Both the position numbers and the translations under genes were made by a program. The notes below the pieces were generated by a model. It made no database searches. It saw nothing but the letters and a program-made list of their open reading frames with translations, and was not told where the DNA came from. A stretch of 11,412 bases of DNA, taken from Streptomyces katrae (GTDB lineage: Bacteria > Actinomycetota > Actinomycetes > Streptomycetales > Streptomycetaceae). Positions 1 to 9,806 of the stretch are shown here, in pieces. Each line of letters begins with the position of its first letter. Position 1 is the first letter of the stretch. The DNA lies in assembly GCF_000966975.1 (NCBI RefSeq), contig NZ_JZWV01000316.1, forward strand, positions 1 to 11,412, in the 5' to 3' direction.

Positions 1-1
1 C

Positions 2-232
2 GGAAACCTGGACTCGCGGGCCGGCGCCGAGGTGCTCGGCTTCCTGCGCCAGTCGGTGGACGAGCTCGCCCAGACCATCGTGATGGTCACCCACGACCCG
101 GTCGCCGCCTCCTACGCCGACCGCGTCATCTTCCTGGCCGACGGCCGCATCGTCGACGAGATGTACGCGCCCACCGCCGACCAGGTCCTGGACCGGATGA
201 AGGACTTCGACGCGCGCGGGCGGACCTCGTGA
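2..232 (+). CDS. ABC transporter ATP-binding protein, C-terminal part (MacB/LolD-like), 5' end outside window
   Basis: Only the last 76 residues are in the window; the frame is open from base 2. It begins GNLDS, which is the D-loop just after Walker B in ABC ATPases of the LolD/MacB (lipoprotein release and macrolide export) type. MVTHDP follows, whose His is the H-loop switch residue, and then the family-typical ADRVIFLADGRIV strand. The nucleotide-binding core upstream (Walker A, signature, Walker B) is missing because of the window edge, not because of a defect. The stop TGA overlaps the GTG start of the permease (GTGA, 229-232), so the two are translated together. The role is ATP hydrolysis that powers the adjacent FtsX-like permease at the cytoplasmic face of the membrane. 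The substrate cannot be told from sequence. Confidence 0.93.
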   Translation, partial: GNLDSRAGAEVLGFLRQSVDELAQTIVMVTHDPVAASYADRVIFLADGRIVDEMYAPTADQVLDRMKDFDARGRTS

Positions 233-2802
233 CCGTCATGAAGACCGCGCGGCGCAACTTCCTCGCGCACAAGGGCCGGATGGCGCTGTCCGCCATCGCC
301 GTCCTCCTCTCGGTCGCCTTCGTCTGCGGGACCCTGGTGTTCACCGACACCATGAACACCACCTTCGACAAGCTGTTCGCCGTCACCAGCGCCGACGTCA
401 CCGTCAGCCCCAAGGAACCCGCCGACGGCGAGGAGAACCCGAACCGCGGCCGCCCCCAGGTGGTGCCCGGCGCGGCCGTGGAGAAGGTGCGCGGCGCGGA
501 GGGCGTCAAGTCCGCCGAGGGCGGCGTCTTCTCGACGGCCGTCACCGTCGTCAACTCCAAGAACGAGAACATGGGGTCGACCACGGGCGCCCCGACCATC
601 GCCGGCAACTGGAACGACGGCGAACTCAAGTCCATGAAGATCACCTCCGGCCGGGCCCCGCGCGGACCGACCGAGATGATGGTCGACGCCGACACCGCCG
701 ACAAGCACCACCTGAAGCTCGGCGACGAACTGCGCACCATCGCCATCACCGGTGACGTCCGCGCGAAGATCAGCGGCATCGCCTCCTTCACCGTCACCAA
801 CCCGGGCGCGGCGATCGTCTACTTCGACACCGCCACCGCCCAGGAGAAGCTGCTCGGCGCGCCCGGCACCTTCACCCACATCAACGTCACCGCCAAGGAC
901 GGCGTCAGCGACGAGCAGCTGAAGAAGAACGTGGCCGCCGCCGTCGGCGCGGACACCTACAAGCTGCAGACGGCCAAGGAGTCCACGGCCGCCAACAAGA
1001 AGGACATGGGCTTCCTCGACGTCATGAAGTACGTGATGCTCGGGTTCGCCGGCATCGCCTTCCTCGTCGGCATCTTCCTCATCTTCAACACCTTCTCGAT
1101 GCTGGTCGCCCAGCGCACCCGCGAGATCGGCCTGATGCGCGCCATCGGCTCCGACCGGGGCCAGATCAACCGCTCGGTGCTGCTGGAGGCCCTCCTGCTC
1201 GGCCTCGTCGGCTCCGCCGCCGGCGTCGCGGCGGGCGTCGGCCTGGCCGTCGGCCTGATGAAGCTCATGGGCTCGATGGGCATGCACCTGTCCACCGGCG
1301 ACCTGACCGTCCGCTGGACCACCCCGGTCACCGGCCTGCTCCTGGGCACCGTCGTCACCGTCGTCGCCGCCTACGTCCCGGCGCGCCGGGCCGGCAAGGT
1401 CTCCCCGATGGCCGCCCTGCGCGACGCCGGCACCCCCGGCGACCGCAAGGCCGGCGCGGTGCGCGCCGTCCTCGGCCTGGTCCTCACCGGCATCGGCGCC
1501 GCGGCCCTCTTCCTCGCCGCGGCCGCCGACAAGGCCTCCGCCGGCTCGCTCTGGCTGGCCGTCGGCGTCCTGTTCAGCCTGATCGGCTTCATCGTGATCG
1601 GCCCGCTGCTCGCGGGCGTCGTGGTCCGGCTGCTCGCCGCGCCCGTCCTGCGGCCCTTCGGCTCCGTCGGCCGGCTCGCCGAGCGCAACGCCCTGCGCAA
1701 CCCGCGCCGTACGGGGGCCACGGCCGCCGCGCTGATGATCGGACTGGCGCTGGTCGCCTGCCTGTCGGTCGTCGGCTCCTCGATGGTGGCCTCCGCCACC
1801 GACGAGCTCGACCGCACGGTCGGCGCGGACTACATCGTCTCCTCCCAGGGCGGCCAGCCGCTGATGCCGCAGGCCGAGCAGGCCATGCGCGGGGTCAAGG
1901 GCCTGGACCACGTCACCGCCTACCGCGAGGTCGAGGCGAGGATCACCGCCCCGGACGGCACCACCGCCCAGGACCAGCTCAGCGCCACCGACCCCTCCTA
2001 CGCCCAGGACGTCCGCCGCAAGACCTCCGCCGGGCAGCACAAGGACGCCTACGCGGCCGGCTCGATGGCGGTCGGCTCGGAGTACGCCGCCAAGCACCAC
2101 GTGAAGGTCGGCGACGAGCTGGGCGTGGCCTTCAACGGCGGGAAGACGGTCAAGCTGAAGGTCGCGGCGATCACCCTGGACGAGGGCAACCTCGACAAGG
2201 GCGTGAAGTACATCAGCACCGCCACCGCCGAGGCCAACCTGCCGGCCGACCAGCTGCCGCGCCCGTTCATGCTGCTGGCCAAGGCCGAGAAGGGGCAGGC
2301 CGACAGCGCGTACACGGCGCTCAAGGCGGCCATGGCCGAGTACCCGCAGTACAAGGTGCTCAACCAGACCGACTACAAGAAGGACCTCAAGGACCAGGTC
2401 GGTCAGCTGCTCAACATGGTCTACGGCCTCCTCGCCCTGGCGATCATCGTCGCGGTGCTGGGCGTCGTGAACACCCTGGCCCTCTCGGTGGTCGAGCGGA
2501 CCCGTGAGATCGGCCTGATGCGTGCCATCGGCCTCTCCCGCCGCCAGCTGCGCCGGATGATCCGCCTGGAGTCGGTGGTCATCGCCCTCTTCGGAGCCCT
2601 GCTGGGCCTGGGGCTGGGCATGGGCTGGGGGGCCACCGCGCAGCAGCTCCTCGCCCTCCAGGGGCTGAAGGTGCTGGAGATCCCGTGGGCGACGATCGCC
2701 TCGGTGTTCGCCGGCTCGGCCCTGGTGGGCCTGTTCGCCGCACTGGTCCCGGCGTTCCGGGCGGGGCGGATGAACGTTCTGAACGCGATCGCCAGCGAGT
2801 AG
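229..2802 (+). CDS. ABC transporter permease, duplicated FtsX/MacB-like domains
   Basis: This 857-residue membrane protein is built as two copies of the FtsX-type permease module. A first helix (about residues 20-40) leads into an extracellular domain of about 220 residues. A membrane block from about residue 269 follows, containing RTREIGLMRAIG (296-307) and ending in a PARRAGKVSPMAALR segment typical of the family. Three further helices and a second extracellular domain come next. The last block repeats RTREIGLMRAIG (757-768) and ends PAFRAGRMNVLNAIASE. I count about ten helices. Such permeases usually work mechanically on lipoproteins, peptides or drugs at the outer membrane face rather than forming a channel. 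The GTG at 229 is chosen because it overlaps the ATPase stop; an ATG at 238 is an alternative start. The substrate is unknown. Confidence 0.95.
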   Translation: MTVMKTARRNFLAHKGRMALSAIAVLLSVAFVCGTLVFTDTMNTTFDKLFAVTSADVTVSPKEPADGEENPNRGRPQVVPGAAVEKVRGAEGVKSAEGGVFSTAVTVVNSKNENMGSTTGAPTIAGNWNDGELKSMKITSGRAPRGPTEMMVDADTADKHHLKLGDELRTIAITGDVRAKISGIASFTVTNPGAAIVYFDTATAQEKLLGAPGTFTHINVTAKDGVSDEQLKKNVAAAVGADTYKLQTAKESTAANKKDMGFLDVMKYVMLGFAGIAFLVGIFLIFNTFSMLVAQRTREIGLMRAIGSDRGQINRSVLLEALLLGLVGSAAGVAAGVGLAVGLMKLMGSMGMHLSTGDLTVRWTTPVTGLLLGTVVTVVAAYVPARRAGKVSPMAALRDAGTPGDRKAGAVRAVLGLVLTGIGAAALFLAAAADKASAGSLWLAVGVLFSLIGFIVIGPLLAGVVVRLLAAPVLRPFGSVGRLAERNALRNPRRTGATAAALMIGLALVACLSVVGSSMVASATDELDRTVGADYIVSSQGGQPLMPQAEQAMRGVKGLDHVTAYREVEARITAPDGTTAQDQLSATDPSYAQDVRRKTSAGQHKDAYAAGSMAVGSEYAAKHHVKVGDELGVAFNGGKTVKLKVAAITLDEGNLDKGVKYISTATAEANLPADQLPRPFMLLAKAEKGQADSAYTALKAAMAEYPQYKVLNQTDYKKDLKDQVGQLLNMVYGLLALAIIVAVLGVVNTLALSVVERTREIGLMRAIGLSRRQLRRMIRLESVVIALFGALLGLGLGMGWGATAQQLLALQGLKVLEIPWATIASVFAGSALVGLFAALVPAFRAGRMNVLNAIASE

Positions 2803-2817
2803 CCGCCGGCGGTCGGG

Positions 2818-2837
2818 AGTACGGGGGAGTACGGGGG
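2818..2837. repeat. 10-bp perfect tandem repeat (agtacggggg x2)
   Basis: Two back-to-back exact copies of agtacggggg lie just after the permease stop and before the terminator hairpin. They are non-coding. A role is not evident; it may be a slippage duplication. Confidence 0.8.
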
Positions 2838-2840
2838 AAC

Positions 2841-2883
2841 ACGCCGGCCCCGGGCCGTCCGCGAGGGCGCCCGGGGCCGGCGT
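2841..2883. terminator. Strong hairpin terminator between convergent genes
   Basis: A perfect 15-bp inverted repeat, ACGCCGGCCCCGGGC (2841-2855) and its complement at 2869-2883, encloses a 13-nt loop. It sits 38 bp past the permease stop and 38 bp past the stop of the convergent DUF2079 gene, so it can end transcription from both sides. There is no clear U-tract, which is common for hairpin terminators in high-GC actinobacteria. Confidence 0.8.
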
Positions 2884-2921
2884 CGTGCACCGCCGGCCGG
2901 CGCGCCGGGCCGGCCGCCCCG

Positions 2922-4187
2922 CTACAGCCGCCGCTCCAGCAGGACCATCCCGCCCGCCTCGCCCACCAGGGCGAACCGCGACCCCGGATGCAGCCGCCCC
3001 GCGTACGCGAGCGGGTCGCCGACCCGGCCGGAGGAGTTGTCGAACACCAGGTAGGCCGGGCGGACCCCCCGCGTGCCGCCGAGCCAGAAGACCCGGCAGC
3101 GCGAGGTCAGCCGGGTCAGCGCCGGGTAGTCGGCCTCCACCGTCACCCCGTCCGGGATCCGCGCCAGCAGCCGCTCGGCCTCGGCGGCCCGCGCCGGCTT
3201 CTCGTACGCGGCCCGCTCCCCGAGCCGGGCCAGCGGCAGGCTGGTGGCGCTCAGCGCGAGCGCGGCGGCGAGCACGGCCCCGGGCAGCTGGTGGGCGTAC
3301 GAGCGCATCCACGGCCGGGGGCTGCGCCGGGCGGTGTCGAGGGAGTCGGCCAGCGCCAGCGCCACGACCGGCATCAGGACGGCGCTGTAGTGCCAGTCGG
3401 TGGACCAGAAGTACGGCTCGGACGAGGTGAACCGCCAGCCCAGGGTCGGCACGGCCACCCACAGCAGCGGGGAGCGCAGCGCCAGCAGGCCGGTGGTGGG
3501 GACCAGCAGCCAGCCCAGGGTGGTGAGCTTCGTGCCGAGACCGTCCAGCACCCCGCCGGGGCCGCCGACCTTCTCCCAGTAGGCGTAGCCGTCGGGGGCG
3601 AACGCGGGGACCACCACCGTGAACACCAGTACGGCGGCCACCGTCCCGCCCACGGCCACGGCGAAGGCCGCCCGCGCCGCCCGCCGGTCGGTGCGCCGGG
3701 CCCGCCAGGCCACCACCAGGGCCAGGGCCGCCAGGGTCAGCCCGAGATCCTCCTTGACCAGCAGCAGCGGCAGCCCCCAGGCCAGGGCCGCCCGCCACCG
3801 GCGGGCCAGCAGCGCCTCCAGGGCGAAGGCCAGCAGCGGCACCGCGAAGCAGATCTCGTGGAAGTCGAACGCGACCGCCTGCTGGATCCCCCAGGACAGC
3901 CCGTACGCCGCCCCGAGCGCGAGCCCCCGCGCCGGCCCGAGGAGGCGTGCCCCGGCCCGGGTGACGGGCAGGGCCGACAGCGCGAACAGGGCCGCCTGCG
4001 CCACGAGGAGGGTGGCGGGGCCCGGGAAGAGCCGGTAGAGCGGGGCGATCAGGGCGATGACGGGGCTGAAGTGGTCGCCGAGGACGTTGAAGCCCGGGCC
4101 CTTCAGGTCCGCCACCGGTGCCTGGAAGTGGGCGTAGGCCCGGACGGCCTGCTCGAAGATGCCCAGGTCCCAGGAGTTCTCCTCCAT
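2922..4187 (-). CDS. DUF2079 family polytopic membrane protein (possible GT-C-like fold), N-terminally broken
   Basis: The open frame from ATG 4187 gives 421 residues beginning MEENSWDLGIFEQAVRAYAH, the hallmark of DUF2079 proteins. Other family-like segments are GDHFSPVIALIAPLY, a histidine-containing FDFHEICFAVPLL helix and LLVKEDLGL. Many hydrophobic helices follow. The end is a soluble C-terminal part of about 100 residues (from about EAERLLARIPDG) that probably lies outside the membrane. DUF2079 proteins are uncharacterised but resemble GT-C membrane glycosyltransferases; in that reading the Asp of WDLG would be in the first catalytic loop (inference). The family normally has a cytosolic tail and one helix before WDLG. 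Here those residues are in another frame (see 4207-4359), and no convincing ribosome site precedes ATG 4187. The gene may therefore be a pseudogene or contain a sequence error. An in-frame GTG at 4334 is an alternative start but gives a non-hydrophobic, unlikely N-terminus. Confidence 0.8.
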   Translation of the reverse strand: MEENSWDLGIFEQAVRAYAHFQAPVADLKGPGFNVLGDHFSPVIALIAPLYRLFPGPATLLVAQAALFALSALPVTRAGARLLGPARGLALGAAYGLSWGIQQAVAFDFHEICFAVPLLAFALEALLARRWRAALAWGLPLLLVKEDLGLTLAALALVVAWRARRTDRRAARAAFAVAVGGTVAAVLVFTVVVPAFAPDGYAYWEKVGGPGGVLDGLGTKLTTLGWLLVPTTGLLALRSPLLWVAVPTLGWRFTSSEPYFWSTDWHYSAVLMPVVALALADSLDTARRSPRPWMRSYAHQLPGAVLAAALALSATSLPLARLGERAAYEKPARAAEAERLLARIPDGVTVEADYPALTRLTSRCRVFWLGGTRGVRPAYLVFDNSSGRVGDPLAYAGRLHPGSRFALVGEAGGMVLLERRL

Positions 4188-4206
4188 CCGCCGGTGGCGG
4201 GTCAGG

Positions 4207-4359
4207 GAGGGCGGTGAGCGCGTGCGGCGCCCGGCGCCGCAGCAGCGCTCCGGCCCCGGCCCCCCGGCCGGGGCGCGCCTCCACGACGGCCGGCGCGGCG
4301 CCGGTGGGGGCGCCGGCGGGGGCGCCGCCGTCACCGGGCGGGCTGGTGGATATGGACAT
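4207..4359 (-). pseudogene. Displaced N-terminus of the DUF2079 gene (other reading frame)
   Basis: From ATG 4359 this frame encodes 51 residues starting MSISTSPPGDGG. It is an Ala/Pro/Gly-rich tail ending RRRAPHALTAL, the kind of cytosolic leader and start of a first membrane helix expected before the DUF2079 core. Nearly every codon ends in G or C, which supports real coding here. Beyond about 4207 the frame turns into non-hydrophobic Pro-rich sequence, while the core continues in a different frame as LTRHRRMEENSWDLG. Joining HALTAL to LTRHRR leaves no room for the expected helix. The simplest explanation is a deletion whose length is not a multiple of three, near 4204-4212. No strong Shine-Dalgarno precedes the ATG. 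Confidence 0.6.
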
Positions 4360-4419
4360 CCGAACAGATTGTCATCCCGATACGGAACGGCTCCCTCCGC
4401 CCCTCGCCCGCGCCGCACG

Positions 4420-4440
4420 GGACCCGTACCGGACCCGTAC
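4420..4440. repeat. Direct repeat ggacccgtac, 11-bp period
   Basis: Two exact copies of ggacccgtac, at 4420-4429 and 4431-4440, are separated by one base. The 11-bp spacing puts both copies on the same face of the helix, as in some operator sites. It could equally be a chance micro-duplication. Confidence 0.6.
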
Positions 4441-4457
4441 GCGCCCCGAATCCCGCG

Positions 4458-4476
4458 CGCGGGTGACACACCCGCG
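4458..4476. promoter_or_regulatory. Perfect inverted repeat (8-bp arms) upstream of mfd
   Basis: CGCGGGTG, then ACA, then CACCCGCG form a perfect palindrome. It is centred about 100 bp before the mfd ATG and 4 bp before a TAGGGT -10-like hexamer. It could be an operator for a dimeric regulator or a small hairpin. No matching regulator is evident in the window. Confidence 0.45.
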
Positions 4477-4550
4477 GCATAGGGTGGAACCCCCGGCCCG
4501 TTCACGTGTCGGGTGCTTCGCGTTGCCCCCGCCCGCCCCCTCCACCGGAT

Positions 4551-4556
4551 GGAAAG
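4551..4556 (+). promoter_or_regulatory. Shine-Dalgarno site fixing the original mfd start
   Basis: GGAAAG lies 8 nt before ATG 4565, a normal spacing. It marks 4565 as the ancestral mfd start rather than the GTG at 4737, which has no comparable site. Confidence 0.75.
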
Positions 4557-4564
4557 CCGCTTTC

Positions 4565-4729
4565 ATGAGCCTGCACGGACTGCTCGACGCCGTCACCCGG
4601 GACCCCGCCCTGTCCGAGGCGGTCACCGCGGCCGGGGACGGCAACCGCATGCACGTGGACCTCGTCGGGCCGCCCGCCGCCCGGCCCTTCGTGATCGCCG
4701 CGCTGGCCCGCCGCACCGGCCGGACCGTG
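4565..4729 (+). pseudogene. mfd: mfd N-terminal 55 codons, cut off from the rest by a frameshift
   Basis: ATG 4565 follows a good Shine-Dalgarno and encodes MSLHGLLDAVTRDP and onward to ARRTGRTV, a typical streptomycete Mfd N-terminus (start of the UvrB-like domain 1a). After Val55 the frame continues as Arg-rich nonsense (PDRARRHGHRTRGGG) because of the 10-bp duplication at 4721-4740. Ribosomes starting here would run to a stop at 6266-6268, making a 567-residue product with no Mfd content after residue 55. Removing one repeat copy restores GRTVLAVTATGREAEDL exactly and gives a protein of 1177 residues, the usual size for actinobacterial Mfd. Confidence 0.85.
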
Positions 4730-4736
4730 CCGGACC

Positions 4737-4740
<4 letters not shown>
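4721..4740. repeat. Exact 10-bp tandem duplication (cggaccgtgc x2) inside mfd
   Basis: Two adjacent identical copies, 4721-4730 and 4731-4740, shift the mfd frame by +1. One copy alone gives an uninterrupted Mfd. It has the form of a replication-slippage duplication, or of an assembly or read error. Confidence 0.95.
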
Positions 4741-8108
<3,368 letters not shown>

Positions 8109-8114
8109 CCCGGG

Positions 8115-8161
8115 GGGCGGCCCGTCGGACCGGTCAGACCGACTCGCCCGCCGGGCCGCCC
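8115..8161. terminator. Candidate bidirectional terminator at convergent mfd / lipoprotein ends
   Basis: A perfect 10-bp inverted repeat, GGGCGGCCCG (8115-8124) and CGGGCCGCCC (8152-8161), has an inner 5-bp pair GTCGG/CCGAC (8124-8128, 8139-8143). It begins 7 bp after the mfd stop. Its right arm lies within the last codons of the convergent lipoprotein gene, so coding sequence doubles as a terminator arm. No U-tract is seen. Confidence 0.6.
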
Positions 8162-8964
8162 AGCTTCGACATGTCGAGGACGTCGGCGTCCTTCGGGGAG
8201 GTCGTGTCCACCGGGACGTCGAAGGCCGAGAAGAGGGCCTCGCCCGTGGAGTCGCCCATGACCGTCGACTTCAGGATGTACGGCTTGCCCTGCGTGGCCA
8301 CGTAGTCGGTCTGGGTGCCCTGCTTCGCCGGGGAGGTCACCGCCAGGGTCTGCTTGCCGTCGACCGTCGCCGTCTCGCCCTTGCGGGCGAGCGGGCTGGC
8401 GTGGTCGAGGTCGCCGGTCAGCTTGGAGAGGTCGCAGCTGCCCGTCATGGGGGCGGCGCGGGGGTCGGAGGCGGGTATGCGGATCCAGCGGTCGGCGAGC
8501 ATGGCGACCATCTGGTCCGCCTGCTTCTGCGGGGCGTGCTTCATCTTCGCGGCGCCCCGCCAGTAGGCGGTGTCGCCCCGGAAGTGGACGGACTCCGAGG
8601 ACTTGATGACGTCCAGCCGGCCCATGCCGTCGACCCGGATCTCGCCCTTGCAGTTGCCCTTGCGGTCGAGGGAGAGGTCCACCTTCATCGGCTTGCCGTC
8701 CTGCTGGACGGTGGCCGCCACCCGCATCGACTCGGCCTTGCGCGTGGCCTCGTAGGCCTCGGTGAGGATCTCCTGCCCGGAACGGGCGGCGGCCGGGGAG
8801 GCGGAGGCGGAGGCCGGTGCGGACGCCGCGGCGGAGGCGCCCGGGGAGGCGGGCCGGTCGGCTCCCGCCCGCTGGCCGGCCGGCCCGCAGGCCGTCAGGC
8901 CGCCCAGCAGGGCCGCGGCGGCGGTGGCGGCCGCCACCGCCCTGGACTTCGTACGGCTGCGCAT
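8134..8964 (-). CDS. Secreted lipoprotein, unknown function (paralogue of the next gene upstream)
   Basis: This is a 276-residue exported lipoprotein. The N-terminus has basic residues (MRSRTKSR), a hydrophobic Ala/Leu stretch and the lipobox LTAC, with Cys26 the lipidation site. An Ala/Ser/Pro-rich linker runs to about residue 62. The folded part begins SGQEILTEAYEATRKAESMRV, contains GNCKGEIRVDG (Cys105) and GSCDLSKL (Cys177), and ends SKLGGPAGESV. The general layout, a lipid anchor plus one domain of about 200 residues, recalls LppX/LprG- or LolA-like lipid-binding lipoproteins, but I cannot assign a family firmly. ATG 8964 is chosen because it gives the signal peptide and has a GGGGG ribosome site 9 nt upstream; the frame is open further upstream without coding character. 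It shares the strand with the paralogue 98 bp upstream and may be co-transcribed with it. Confidence 0.9.
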   Translation of the reverse strand: MRSRTKSRAVAAATAAAALLGGLTACGPAGQRAGADRPASPGASAAASAPASASASPAAARSGQEILTEAYEATRKAESMRVAATVQQDGKPMKVDLSLDRKGNCKGEIRVDGMGRLDVIKSSESVHFRGDTAYWRGAAKMKHAPQKQADQMVAMLADRWIRIPASDPRAAPMTGSCDLSKLTGDLDHASPLARKGETATVDGKQTLAVTSPAKQGTQTDYVATQGKPYILKSTVMGDSTGEALFSAFDVPVDTTSPKDADVLDMSKLGGPAGESV

Positions 8965-9045
8965 TTCCGGTGACCCCCGTGGTGTTGACGACGTGCGGGA
9001 CGGTTTCCCGCTTCGAGGGTAGGCGGCCGCTCTGACAGGGCCGGC

Positions 9046-9063
9046 GGGGGGCGCAACACCCCC
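9046..9063 (-). terminator. Possible weak hairpin between the two lipoprotein genes
   Basis: On the minus strand GGGGGTG, TTG, CGCCCCC forms a 7-bp stem with one G-U pair and a tight 3-nt loop, starting in the stop codon of the upstream lipoprotein gene. It may attenuate read-through into the downstream paralogue. The evidence is limited to the fold. Confidence 0.35.
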
Positions 9064-9806
9064 TAGGGCAGGGACCCGTACGTGACGTTCCTGCCCTCCG
9101 GGCCGGTCTCCGCGTGCCGGACGAGGTACGGCCTGCCGTCCAGGGACACGTGGTCGGTGATCTCGACGCCGCCGGGGCCCTTGGAGACCAGCACCGCGAC
9201 CGGCCTGCCGTTCAGGCGGGTGTCGGGTTCCCGCCGCAGGCCCGTGCGCTCCGCCGGGAAGGTGCGGGCGGGCGATCCGTCGGCGCACAGGGCGACGAGG
9301 TGGGAGACCGCCGGGTCGCCCGGTTTCATGTCGATCCAGCCGTCCGCGGTGTCCGGGGACTTGAAGGGCTGGTTCCTGAACTGGTCCTGGAGGAAGCCGG
9401 CGTCGCCGCGCAGGGAGACCTTGGCGTCGTCCACGAGGATCTCGCCCGTTCCCGAGCGCTCGACCCTGACCTCGCCCCAGCAGCCGCCGTCGCCCTCGAA
9501 GGTCAGCTGCGCCGTGATCTCGCGTTCCCCGATGCGGCGCGAGACGACGGCGGTCCTGGTGGCCGCCCGCTCCGTCTCCTCGTACGCGGCACGCAGGACG
9601 GCGGCCGGGTCCCGGCCCGCGAACGGGTCCGGGGCGGCGGCGGAGGGTGAGGGACCGGCCCCCGCGCCGGCCAGTTCCGGGAGGCAGGCGGAGGCCGTGG
9701 CGGTCAGCAGGACGGCGCAGGTGACCGCGGCCACGGTCCCGGCCCTGGGCGTTGGCGTGGGCGCGGTCGTGGGCGTGGGCGTGCGGGTGCGCGTGCGGGT
9801 GCGCAT
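9063..9806 (-). CDS. Probable lipoprotein / secreted protein, unknown function (paralogue of neighbour)
   Basis: This 247-residue protein has an odd N-region of Arg-Thr and Pro-Thr dipeptides (RTRTRTRTPTPTTAPTPTP). A hydrophobic stretch (about 23-38) and Cys41 in ASAC follow. The -3 position is Ala rather than the usual Leu, so the lipobox is degenerate and lipidation is likely but not certain. The mature part aligns by eye with the neighbouring lipoprotein: an AYE-x-T start, G-x-C-x-GE-x-RV (Cys109), an RGD-like stretch (RGDAGF against RGDTAY), a Trp-Ile strand before a Gly/Ser-Asp-Pro turn, and a second Cys (174). The two appear to be an old tandem duplication. ATG 9806 has AGGGGGGA 6 nt upstream, a strong ribosome site that supports the start. 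Function and ligand are not known. Confidence 0.85.
   Translation of the reverse strand: MRTRTRTRTPTPTTAPTPTPRAGTVAAVTCAVLLTATASACLPELAGAGAGPSPSAAAPDPFAGRDPAAVLRAAYEETERAATRTAVVSRRIGEREITAQLTFEGDGGCWGEVRVERSGTGEILVDDAKVSLRGDAGFLQDQFRNQPFKSPDTADGWIDMKPGDPAVSHLVALCADGSPARTFPAERTGLRREPDTRLNGRPVAVLVSKGPGGVEITDHVSLDGRPYLVRHAETGPEGRNVTYGSLP
9781..9804. repeat. 12-bp tandem repeat (gtgcgggtgcgc x2) encoding Arg-Thr repeats
   Basis: Two exact 12-bp copies, followed on the plus strand's left side by a looser GTGGGC-type repeat back to about 9748, make the Arg-Thr / Pro-Thr dipeptide run at the start of the lipoprotein. The unit is a multiple of three, so the frame is preserved, unlike the 10-bp repeat in mfd. 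Confidence 0.85.

Larger units (their letters stand above)
4360..4564. promoter_or_regulatory. Divergent intergenic region between DUF2079 gene and mfd
   Basis: These 205 bp must hold promoters for both divergent genes. I see two specific structures (listed separately): direct repeats at 4420-4440 and an inverted repeat at 4458-4476. A TAGGGT hexamer at 4480-4485 resembles a Streptomyces housekeeping -10 box, but no good -35 lies 17 bp upstream of it; the nearest candidate, GTGACA at 4463-4468, is too close. The promoter call is therefore weak. Confidence 0.4.

Noticed and set aside
32..232. Small protein starting at ATG-like codon 32
   Set aside because: The frame is open to the window edge, and the residues before it (GNLDS) belong to an ABC ATPase, so this is an internal codon.
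2685..4217. A 510-codon plus-strand frame opposite DUF2079
   Set aside because: It is a Gly/Pro/Arg/Gln-rich shadow with no hydrophobic or domain pattern, and it crosses the terminator hairpin.
112..4359. A 1415-codon open frame on the minus strand
   Set aside because: Most of it is antisense to the ABC permease and has low-complexity Gly/Ala/Arg composition, a common by-product of very high GC. Only its first 51 codons (4359-4207) look coding, as the DUF2079 leader.
8965..9288. N-terminal extension of the 8134-8964 lipoprotein
   Set aside because: It would put the signal peptide and lipobox in the middle of the protein and overlap the paralogue's coding region.
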